A stretch of DNA of 33,301 bases. It comes from Candidatus Uhrbacteria bacterium RIFCSPHIGHO2_01_FULL_63_20. Its GTDB lineage: Bacteria > Patescibacteriota > Patescibacteriia > UBA9934 > GWF2-40-263. Within the stretch, counting starts at the first letter, position 1; each line of letters opens with the position of its first letter. Below are positions 16,364-24,210 of this stretch, one piece after another. The DNA is taken from NCBI GenBank assembly GCA_001791045.1, contig MGDT01000003.1, positions 40,817 to 74,117 on the forward strand, written 5' to 3'. Both the position numbers and the translations under genes were made by a program. A model generated the notes under the pieces. The model was not told the DNA's origin. It saw only the letters and a program-made list of their open reading frames with translations, and did no database searches.

Positions 16364-17748
16364 ATGTGAACCTCCCTCAACGCCTTCTCCGGCAATTCGC
16401 TCGGCGCCCCCATCATCGGGTCGCGGGCGTCGCCGGTCTTGGGGAAGGCGATCACCTCGCGGATGTTGGGCTCGTCCTGCAAGAGGGCGATGATCCGGTC
16501 GAGGCCCAGCGCGATGCCGCCGTGCGGAGGCGCGCCGAAGGAGAACGCCTCGAGCATATGCCCGAACTGCGCCTGGATGTCCTCGTCGGAGAATCCCATG
16601 ATCTCAAACACCCGCTTGAGCGCTTCCGGTTCGTGGTTGCGAATGCTCCCGCCCCCGATCTCGAACCCGTTGAGCACGATGTCGTATTGCGAGGTGAGGA
16701 TGCTCCCGACGTCCTTTTTCTCCATGAGCGCTTCGCGATGCTCCGGCGTCGCACGCGAGAACGGGTTGTGCGTAAAGGTCCAGCCGCCGTCTTCCGTCTT
16801 CTCGAAAAACGGGAAGTCGATCACCCAGCAGAACGCGAGCAGGTTCGGGTCGTTCTTGTCCTCGCGGATGTCCGGGCGGTCGTTGCCGTACTTCTCCATC
16901 GCTTCCTTGTACGAAATGCGCGGGAACGGCACCTGCTGGATGCGCTTCTCCGGCGACTGCTTCTTGACCAGGTCGATGAGCATCCCCTCCACGAGCGCCA
17001 TCACGTCGTCGCGCTCGACAAACGACATCTCAAGGTCCACCTGCGTGAACTCCGGCTGGCGGTCGCCGCGCTGGTCCTCGTCGCGGAAGCAGCGGGCGAT
17101 CTGGAAATAGCGCTCCGTCCCCGCCACCATGAGCAGCTGCTTGTGCTGCTGCGGCGACTGCGGAAGGACGTAAAACTTTCCGGGATGCACGCGGCTTGGC
17201 ACCAAAAATTCGCGCGCGCCTTCGGGCGTCCCCTTCGTGAGGATGGGCGTCTCGATTTCCTGGAAGTGTTCGCCATACAAGTGTTCGCGAACGAACCGCG
17301 TGATGGCACTGCGCTTCCAGATATTCTTGTGCATGCGGTCCGAACGCAGGTCGAGGTAGCGATACTTCAACCGAAGCTCCTCGTTGATGCCGCTCGTATC
17401 CTTGTCGATCTCGAACGGCGGCACCTCGCAGGTATTGAGGACGACCACGCGCTTCGCCGCAAGCTCGATCATCCCGGTCGGCTCCCCTTCCTTCACCTGT
17501 TTCGCGCCGCGCGTCTTCACCTCGCCCTCGATCTCAAGGACATATTCGGTGTTGATGGAATCGACCGCGGCCGCGACTTCTGGCGAAAGGTCCGGCTTGT
17601 AACAGACGACCTGCAGCACGCCGCTGCCGTCGCGCAGGTCGATAAACGCCAGCTTATCGCCCATCACGCGGACGGACTTGGCCCATCCCTTAAATGTAGC
17701 GGTCTGGCCTACCATCTTCGCGGCGTTGTAAATCCAGGTTCGTTCCAT
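16351..17748 (-). CDS. aspS: Aspartyl-tRNA synthetase, GAD insertion domain apparently absent
   Basis: YRYLDLRSDRM; FRDEDQRGDRQPEFTQVDLEMSF; GIALGLDRIIALL; 465 aa. Confidence 0.96.
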   Translation of the reverse strand: MERTWIYNAAKMVGQTATFKGWAKSVRVMGDKLAFIDLRDGSGVLQVVCYKPDLSPEVAAAVDSINTEYVLEIEGEVKTRGAKQVKEGEPTGMIELAAKRVVVLNTCEVPPFEIDKDTSGINEELRLKYRYLDLRSDRMHKNIWKRSAITRFVREHLYGEHFQEIETPILTKGTPEGAREFLVPSRVHPGKFYVLPQSPQQHKQLLMVAGTERYFQIARCFRDEDQRGDRQPEFTQVDLEMSFVERDDVMALVEGMLIDLVKKQSPEKRIQQVPFPRISYKEAMEKYGNDRPDIREDKNDPNLLAFCWVIDFPFFEKTEDGGWTFTHNPFSRATPEHREALMEKKDVGSILTSQYDIVLNGFEIGGGSIRNHEPEALKRVFEIMGFSDEDIQAQFGHMLEAFSFGAPPHGGIALGLDRIIALLQDEPNIREVIAFPKTGDARDPMMGAPSELPEKALREVHIKKA

Positions 17749-17754
17749 ATGGGT

Positions 17755-17783
17755 TTGACAAATGGGATGACGTTTGATAGTAT
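17755..17783 (+). promoter_or_regulatory. Promoter reading away from aspS
   Basis: TTGACA - 17 nt - TAGTAT. Confidence 0.65.
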
Positions 17784-17789
17784 CCTAAA

Positions 17790-17850
17790 AGATCACCAAT
17801 GGAAAAGGTCACCCTTCAAGGTTCCGTCCTTGCGGGGTCTTTTCTTTTTT
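17790..17850 (+). ncRNA. Candidate short transcript (~60 nt) ending in an intrinsic terminator
   Basis: Promoter 17755-17783; hairpin ACCC.CAAGG-TTCCGT-CCTTG.GGGT then CTTTTCTTTTTT. Confidence 0.45.
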
Positions 17851-18336
17851 ATACCCCAATTTCTCCCGTAAATCGTTCATGAAGCGGAGGTAAGGGCGGA
17901 TTTCCTTGAATTTCAACAACGCGGAGTATTTTTGCTTATGCGGAATGAGGAGCGCCTCGAGCTTCTTTTGTTCGATCAGATATTTCACCAGACAATAAAA
18001 ATCCCCGTCTCCGGACACGATGACGGCACGCTCATAATCGTCAAAATCGATCATGGCCTGCAACACGAGCTCGGCGTCGCAGTTCCCCTTATGCGTCCCG
18101 TCCTTGTACGTCAGCGTCGGCTTGAACACGCAGATGAATCCTGCTTCCTGGAGCGCTTGGTAGAGCTTCGCGTTCCCGACGAGATATCCGATGAACACGT
18201 ATGCCTTCTCGACCCCGTATTTTTCCGAAAGGTAGATCCGGAACTTTCGAAAACTCAAAAACCAACCCTGTGCGCGAATCGCCAAGTTGAGATTCTGGCT
18301 GTCGATGAACGCGAAATTTTTCTGGATCCGACGCAC
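17809..18336 (-). CDS. NYN domain (LabA/DUF88-like) protein
   Basis: AFIDSQNLNLAI...KGNCDAELVLQAM...RAVIVSGDGDFYCLVKYL. Confidence 0.88.
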   Translation of the reverse strand: MRRIQKNFAFIDSQNLNLAIRAQGWFLSFRKFRIYLSEKYGVEKAYVFIGYLVGNAKLYQALQEAGFICVFKPTLTYKDGTHKGNCDAELVLQAMIDFDDYERAVIVSGDGDFYCLVKYLIEQKKLEALLIPHKQKYSALLKFKEIRPYLRFMNDLREKLGYKKEKTPQGRNLEG

Positions 18337-18352
18337 AAATGAGCGTTGCTTA

Positions 18353-19648
<1,296 letters not shown>

Positions 19649-19663
19649 ATCGTCAAAGTCAGC

Positions 19664-19692
19664 GGGAATTGTAGCGAAACGGCCTATTCTTA
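19664..19692 (-). promoter_or_regulatory. Candidate asnS promoter
   Basis: TTGCTA - 17 nt - TACAAT on the minus strand; coordinates approximate. Confidence 0.45.
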
Positions 19693-19708
19693 GCAAATGC
19701 TGCATAAC

Positions 19709-19760
19709 AAAAAACGGACCCGGATTCCAAAGGTCAAAGACCAAAGGAATCCGGGTCCAT
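19709..19760 (-). terminator. Long terminator hairpin downstream of gene A
   Basis: GGACCCGGATTCC-TTTGGTCTTTGACCTTT-GGAATCCGGGTCCGTTTTTTG (minus). Confidence 0.85.
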
Positions 19761-19771
19761 AGGAGCAAAGA

Positions 19772-20593
19772 TCAGAGCACATCACTCCCGAGAGAGGGCA
19801 CTAAGAACTCCCGATAGTCGAAGCCGTACCTGCCCGCGTCCAAGAACACCCCGCCCGCGTTCGTATTGCGGTACACGCAGGGCACGCCGTACCACGAACG
19901 GCCGTCGTGCTCGGGGACGTTGAGCTCGTAGCCGGCGAGGAAGAACCCGGGGTTCTCGTCGTAGTCAATCGCCTTCACATACTCCGGGTGGAGCCAGGCG
20001 AAGGCGAGACCCTCGTCCGCGAGCGACAGCTTGCCGCGGACGGCTTCGATGCTCTTCCGCTTGCGGTTCGCGCCCAGGTCGATGGTCACCCATTCGACCA
20101 CGCTCTTGTGGGTGTCATTGCCGGCGAGCAGGCGCAGGCGATCCTTGTCGGATCGCAGGTGCTCCCAGCGGTAGAAGGCGCTCTCGCCGAATTCCTTCTC
20201 GATGCGCTCCGCGTGCGCCTCGAAGGTGTTCGCGACCCCCTCCTGCCCCTTGCCGAGGCGGATGCGCAAGGAGAGGAACGCGAGGCGGCCTTTCGGCTGC
20301 TCGGGGGCGGTCTTCGCGAGACGATCGAACACCTCCTCGCCCAGACCCCAGCCCTCTTCCTTGTTGGCGAGGCGCAACCGCGTGAGCAGCTCCGACGCCG
20401 TGAGGGCGAAGGGGTTGTGGTCGTCGAGGTCGGTGCGGAAGGTGGCGTGCTTGCGCATGGCCTTCAGCATGTCGTCGAGCACGTCCGGATGCTCGAGCAG
20501 CTTCAGCACCTCCTCGGCGGTGAGGTCGCTGCCGTTGAGCAGACGATCGAACTGGTCCCAATCACCTTTCCGAAGCGTTGCAAGGCGAGCCAT
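19772..20593 (-). CDS. Hypothetical protein 'A'
   Basis: Start MARLATLRKGDWDQFDRLLNGSDLTAEEVLKLLEHP; own promoter, leader and terminator. Confidence 0.8.
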   Translation of the reverse strand: MARLATLRKGDWDQFDRLLNGSDLTAEEVLKLLEHPDVLDDMLKAMRKHATFRTDLDDHNPFALTASELLTRLRLANKEEGWGLGEEVFDRLAKTAPEQPKGRLAFLSLRIRLGKGQEGVANTFEAHAERIEKEFGESAFYRWEHLRSDKDRLRLLAGNDTHKSVVEWVTIDLGANRKRKSIEAVRGKLSLADEGLAFAWLHPEYVKAIDYDENPGFFLAGYELNVPEHDGRSWYGVPCVYRNTNAGGVFLDAGRYGFDYREFLVPSLGSDVL

Positions 20594-20691
20594 GTGGCGA
20601 GCCCCTTTCTTGACGCCGCTGGCGAGCATGATCCACGCACCACGCGCAGACGAGGCGAGCCTGTGTTGAAAGCGGCCATCTGACGCGTTAG

Positions 20692-20710
20692 GCCTTCGAC
20701 AAGCTCAGGC
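20692..20710. repeat. Short hairpin repeat GCCTGAGCTTGTCGAAGGC
   Basis: Direct reading; forms the cap of the leader's internal hairpin. Confidence 0.6.
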
Positions 20711-20737
20711 AATAACGCTGCAAAATACCGCTTTCAA

Positions 20738-20757
20738 CCTGCCTGCCGGCAGGCAGG
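20738..20757. repeat. Perfect 20-bp palindrome CCTGCCTGCCGGCAGGCAGG
   Basis: Self-complementary by inspection. Confidence 0.9.
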
Positions 20758-20788
20758 TGACGACTTTGGATTGAATGAGCGAGGTCAA

Positions 20789-20817
20789 AAAATATCACGA
20801 AAACGACTTTTTGTCAA
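20789..20817 (-). promoter_or_regulatory. Promoter of gene A
   Basis: TTGACA - 17 nt - TATTTT. Confidence 0.7.
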
Positions 20818-20820
20818 TGG

Positions 20821-21594
20821 TCACGCGATGCACGCCTCGCGCAGGCTGCTCGCTGGAATCGTGGGGAAATGCGAGATAATGAGGCTCTCCACGGCCTCGT
20901 GGAACGCTTCAAGCGTGTCGGCGGGGAGGTGCGGGCGCAGCTGGTGCTCGAACCGTTCGGCGAGCGCGAAGCGGATGAGCTTGAGCGTCTCGTCCTTCAT
21001 GGGGCGTGCGGCGAACCATTGCGAGGCGTCACGCGTGGAGCAATCGTCGCACACCACGCCGCCCTTGGGCGCGTACCAGCGGTAGGAGCCGGGGCAGAGC
21101 GCGTCCTTGCACGCGAGGCAGTTGGCGAGCTCGGGACGGTAGCCGATGATGGCGAGGAGCTTCAATCCGAACGCGGCGAGCAGGAATCCGGATCGTTCGG
21201 CGGAGAGCGCCGGCGCCTCGTCGACGGCGGCCAGGAATCGCGTGAGCTCGTCGTAGAGCACCGGATCCGTCTCGTGCGGCTTGGTGCCGATGTCCACCAG
21301 ATGGAGGGCGCCGCTCACGAGCGTGAGCTTGCCCGCGTCGGCGTACACGTTCGGGAACGCTCGCACGCGGTCAGTCGACGCGACCGTAAAGTATTGGCGG
21401 CCGTCCACGAGTAGCAAGTCAATCTCGGCTGGCATCTCGAGGTGCGGCGTGAGCTTTGCGAGCGGCTTGTGCCCGCCGCGCGCCAGGAATTCCACTTTCC
21501 CGTGTCCGTCCGTGAATGCCGAATACCACCGGTCGGCTTCGCGGTGGTCGCGCCGGGAAAGGATGATGCCGGTCGTCCGGAAAAGCGTCGCCAT
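20821..21594 (-). CDS. recO: DNA repair protein RecO
   Basis: GIILSRRDHREADRWYSAFTDGHGKVEFLARGG; CxxC pairs (CLAC..., CDDC). Confidence 0.92.
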   Translation of the reverse strand: MATLFRTTGIILSRRDHREADRWYSAFTDGHGKVEFLARGGHKPLAKLTPHLEMPAEIDLLLVDGRQYFTVASTDRVRAFPNVYADAGKLTLVSGALHLVDIGTKPHETDPVLYDELTRFLAAVDEAPALSAERSGFLLAAFGLKLLAIIGYRPELANCLACKDALCPGSYRWYAPKGGVVCDDCSTRDASQWFAARPMKDETLKLIRFALAERFEHQLRPHLPADTLEAFHEAVESLIISHFPTIPASSLREACIA

Positions 21595-21601
21595 GAAAGG
21601 C

Positions 21602-21679
21602 GTTACGAACCTACAAACTGGCTACGAAACAACGAACAAAAAACATTAGTAGTTTCGTAGCTGTTCGTGGGTTCGTAAC
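21602..21679. repeat. Long TACGAA-type hairpin downstream of ruvX
   Basis: GTTACGAACC/GGTTCGTAAC and GCTACGAAAC/GTTTCGTAGC. Confidence 0.85.
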
Positions 21680-21682
21680 AAT

Positions 21683-22078
21683 TTATACCCTGTTATTCAG
21701 ATACTGCTGCACGATGAGCATGGCGGCGAGCGCGTCTTCCTCCGCATCAGAACCTTCCTCGCGCTGGAGACGGATGCTTTCGGCCGTCGTATAGCTTTCG
21801 TCTTCTTCGACGACGGGAATCGAGATCGCGGCTTCGAGCGCCTTGATGAACGCGCGCGTCTTATCGAGCTGCGCCGAACTGTGGTGCCCGCCGGTGGAAA
21901 GCGGCACGCCCACCACGATCACGTCGATGTCCTCCGCGCTCACGCGCATCGCGAACGCCTGGATCGTTTCCTCGCCGCGGTTAGGGACGACGTCAAGCGG
22001 GACCGCGACGCCGACGGTCGAATCCCCGAACGCCAGGCCGATCTTCTTGTCGCCGTAGTCGATGCCTAAAATGCGCAT
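21683..22078 (-). CDS. ruvX: Putative pre-16S rRNA nuclease RuvX/YqgF
   Basis: MRILGIDYGDKKIGLAFGD...VVGVPLSTGG...VEEDESYTTAES. Confidence 0.92.
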   Translation of the reverse strand: MRILGIDYGDKKIGLAFGDSTVGVAVPLDVVPNRGEETIQAFAMRVSAEDIDVIVVGVPLSTGGHHSSAQLDKTRAFIKALEAAISIPVVEEDESYTTAESIRLQREEGSDAEEDALAAMLIVQQYLNNRV

Positions 22079-22081
22079 ACT

Positions 22082-22166
22082 GTTACAAATCTACAAATCG
22101 CCTACGAATACTACGAATGTATGAATCAAATTAGTAGGATTCGTAGGAAATTCGTAGATTCGTAAC
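22082..22166. repeat. Long TACGAA-type hairpin upstream of ruvX
   Basis: GTTACAAATCTACAAAT/ATTCGTAGATTCGTAAC (2 mismatches) and CCTACGAAT/ATTCGTAGG. Confidence 0.85.
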
Positions 22167-22167
22167 G

Positions 22168-22944
22168 TCATACCGGCATTGGCGTCAGCACCTCCACCCC
22201 GCTCTTCGTCACCGCGATCGTCACTTCGAAATGGGCCGCGCGTTTTCCGTCTACGGTCACCACGGTCCAGCCGTCGCTCGCCGTCTTCACGCGGTAATCC
22301 CCTTCGGTGATCATCGGCTCAAGCGCGAGCACCATCCCCTCCTTGATTTTCACTTTCGGATACCGAGGATCCACGAAGTTCGGCACGTGCGGCGCCTCGT
22401 GCACCTTATACCCAACGCCATGACCCACGAGCGCGCGCACGACGCCGTAGCCATGCGGAGCGACGGACTTTTCCACCGCGCGTCCGACATCCGAAATGAG
22501 CCCGCCCGGCTTCACGGCCGCGACCGCGTCCATGAGCGAAGCCCGCGTGACCTTCATGAGCTTCGTCGCCGCCTCATCCACCGCGCCCACCGGCACGCTC
22601 ACGGCCATGTCGGTGCAGAGGCCCTCGTACCAGCACCCGATGTCGAGCCCCACGATGTCGCCTTCCTTGAGGGTGATGTCGCGATTCCCCGGCCCGTGCA
22701 CCACCTCGTCGTTTATCGAAACGCACACCGTGGACGGGAACGGCGTGTCCTTCGGGTCATTCCTGTAGTCCAGGAACGACGGCGTCCCTCCCCCGTCGCG
22801 GATCACCTTCTCGGCCGCCGCGTCGACGTCTTTCACGGCGACCCCAGGCCTTACGGCGTCCACCGCCGCCTTCAACGCGCGCGAAAGCAGGGCGCCTCCG
22901 CGCCGCAATTTCTCGATCTCTTCGGGGGTCTTGGTCATGGACAT
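22168..22944 (-). CDS. map: Methionine aminopeptidase type I
   Basis: TPEEIEKLRRGGALLSRAL...CVSINDEVVHGPG...GHGVGYKVHEAPHVPN. Confidence 0.96.
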   Translation of the reverse strand: MSMTKTPEEIEKLRRGGALLSRALKAAVDAVRPGVAVKDVDAAAEKVIRDGGGTPSFLDYRNDPKDTPFPSTVCVSINDEVVHGPGNRDITLKEGDIVGLDIGCWYEGLCTDMAVSVPVGAVDEAATKLMKVTRASLMDAVAAVKPGGLISDVGRAVEKSVAPHGYGVVRALVGHGVGYKVHEAPHVPNFVDPRYPKVKIKEGMVLALEPMITEGDYRVKTASDGWTVVTVDGKRAAHFEVTIAVTKSGVEVLTPMPV

Positions 22945-22974
22945 ACAAAAAAGTGCTTGCGTCGCCGCAGCACC

Positions 22975-23139
22975 CTAACCAGCTACGGTTTCCATCTCCT
23001 GTCGCACAAGCTGCAACGCTTCCTTGAGGTTCTCCTCGGTCTCCTTCCGGGTCCGGCCTTGCGTGTTCACGCCAGGAACCTCCTCGACCCAGCCGAGGTG
23101 CCATTTCCCATGCTTCTGATAGACGGCCGTGAACTGCAT
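22975..23139 (-). CDS. HicB-like antitoxin-fold protein (no HicA partner seen)
   Basis: MQFTAVYQKHGKWHLGWVEEVPGVNTQGRTRKETEENLKEALQLV. Confidence 0.75.
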   Translation of the reverse strand: MQFTAVYQKHGKWHLGWVEEVPGVNTQGRTRKETEENLKEALQLVRQEMETVAG

Positions 23140-23148
23140 AGCAATCTG

Positions 23149-23177
23149 ATGGTATCGGCCAGACGGCCCCACGTCAA
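23149..23177 (-). promoter_or_regulatory. Promoter of the HicB-like gene
   Basis: TTGACG - 17 nt - TACCAT, 9 nt before ATG. Confidence 0.6.
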
Positions 23178-23180
23178 CCA

Positions 23181-23208
23181 AAGAAAAAAGTCCCGAAGGC
23201 GGGACTTT
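23181..23208 (-). terminator. Intrinsic terminator of the small 23234-23470 gene
   Basis: AAAGTCCCGCCTTCGGGACTTTTTTCTTT (minus). Confidence 0.8.
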
Positions 23209-23233
23209 CGTGAGCGTCGTGTAGCGAGAACGG

Positions 23234-23470
23234 TCAGCCTTCTTCAAGCCACTTCGCGTACAGGCCGTCGAGCCGGAGCTTCATGTCTACCACTCCCTGG
23301 ATGAGCGCCGGATGCATGCCTCCTGTCAGGACATACATCTTTTCGCCGAGCTGCGTCTGCTGCTCGATCTCTTCCTTCAGCTTGATGATTTCCGGAGGCA
23401 TGGGGCCTTGGCGTTGCCGATCGATCTTGTCGAGCACCGCCTGCGTGATCGGTACGGACTTCATCTGCAT
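23234..23470 (-). CDS. Small hypothetical protein (78 aa)
   Basis: MQMKSVPITQAVLDKIDRQRQG...; SD-like GGAG upstream, own promoter and terminator. Confidence 0.7.
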   Translation of the reverse strand: MQMKSVPITQAVLDKIDRQRQGPMPPEIIKLKEEIEQQTQLGEKMYVLTGGMHPALIQGVVDMKLRLDGLYAKWLEEG

Positions 23471-23494
23471 GGTTGCTCCTGCATCGTAAACGAA

Positions 23495-23523
23495 AAAATA
23501 GCCGACACCGGCCATTTTGTCAA
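23495..23523 (-). promoter_or_regulatory. Promoter of the small hypothetical gene
   Basis: TTGACA - 17 nt - TATTTT. Confidence 0.65.
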
Positions 23524-23525
23524 CC

Positions 23526-24158
23526 CTATCGCTCGAGCGCCTTCACGATGCGATTGTGGATCTCCTCGACCGAGCCGACGCCGTCGATGCGGCGGACGAG
23601 TCCTTGTCCTCCGTACACGGCGATGAGCGGCTCGGTTTCCTCGTCGTAGATCTTGAGGCGCTTCTCGATGGCCTCGGGCGTGTCGTCCGTGCGCACCTCC
23701 ATCTTTCCGCCGCATTCGCACGCGTCGCCGGCCGCGTGCCCGTCACGCATGGCGTACACGCGCCCGCATGTGAAGCAGGTCAATCGGCCGCCAAGACGCT
23801 TCATGGACTCGTCCTTCGGGACTTCGATCACCATCACGTGCGTGGGTTTGTCGAAGGTGAACTCGTTCGCCTGCTCAAGGCTGCGAGGGTAGCCGTCCAG
23901 TATGTACCCGTTCGCGACGTCCGGCCTGGACAACCGCGCGCGCAGCACCTGCGCCGCGACCTTGTCGGACACGAGGTTCCCGCCGCTGATGATGCGGTCG
24001 ATCTCACGCCCGAGTTCGGATCCCGACGCGGCCTCATCGCGCAGCAGCTGCCCCATGCTGAACGCCGGGATGCGCAGCTCGCGCTCCAGGATCTTGGCCT
24101 GCGTCCCCTTCCCGCTTCCCTGCGGGCCAAGAAGGAGGATTTTCAATGGCTCTGACAT
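23526..24158 (-). CDS. adk: Adenylate kinase with zinc-binding LID
   Basis: ILLLGPQGSGKGTQAKIL; CFTCGRVY...CECGG. Confidence 0.96.
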   Translation of the reverse strand: MSEPLKILLLGPQGSGKGTQAKILERELRIPAFSMGQLLRDEAASGSELGREIDRIISGGNLVSDKVAAQVLRARLSRPDVANGYILDGYPRSLEQANEFTFDKPTHVMVIEVPKDESMKRLGGRLTCFTCGRVYAMRDGHAAGDACECGGKMEVRTDDTPEAIEKRLKIYDEETEPLIAVYGGQGLVRRIDGVGSVEEIHNRIVKALER

Positions 24159-24166
24159 ACAGGGCG

Positions 24167-24175
24167 AGTATAACA
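24167..24175 (-). promoter_or_regulatory. Extended -10 of adk
   Basis: TGTTATACT, 8 nt before ATG. Confidence 0.5.
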
Positions 24176-24178
24176 GAA

Positions 24179-24202
24179 ACGAGGGGCGTGTCTGCCCCTC
24201 GT
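24179..24202 (-). terminator. Terminator-like hairpin after secY
   Basis: ACGAGGGGC-AGACAC-GCCCCTCGT TTCTGTT (minus). Confidence 0.6.
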
Positions 24203-24210
24203 GTCTCGGT

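Larger units (their letters stand above)
20604..20782 (-). ncRNA. Candidate cis-regulatory leader RNA, copy A
   Basis: Perfect 11-bp stem GTTGAAAGCGG (20738-20728)/CCGCTTTCAAC (20675-20665); conserved GCGGCGTCAAGAAAGG; shared with 12280-12401. Confidence 0.7.

Noticed and set aside
13597-17871. 1424-aa plus-strand ORF
   Set aside because: Lies antisense to carboxypeptidase, scpB, scpA and aspS, all with clear motifs; a GC-bias artefact with Arg/His-rich low-complexity translation.
20665-20738. Integron attC-like site (GTTGAAA...TTTCAAC)
   Set aside because: The order is GTT...AAC rather than the RYYYAAC...GTTRRRY order of attC; no integrase nearby; position between promoter and start codon fits a leader RNA better.
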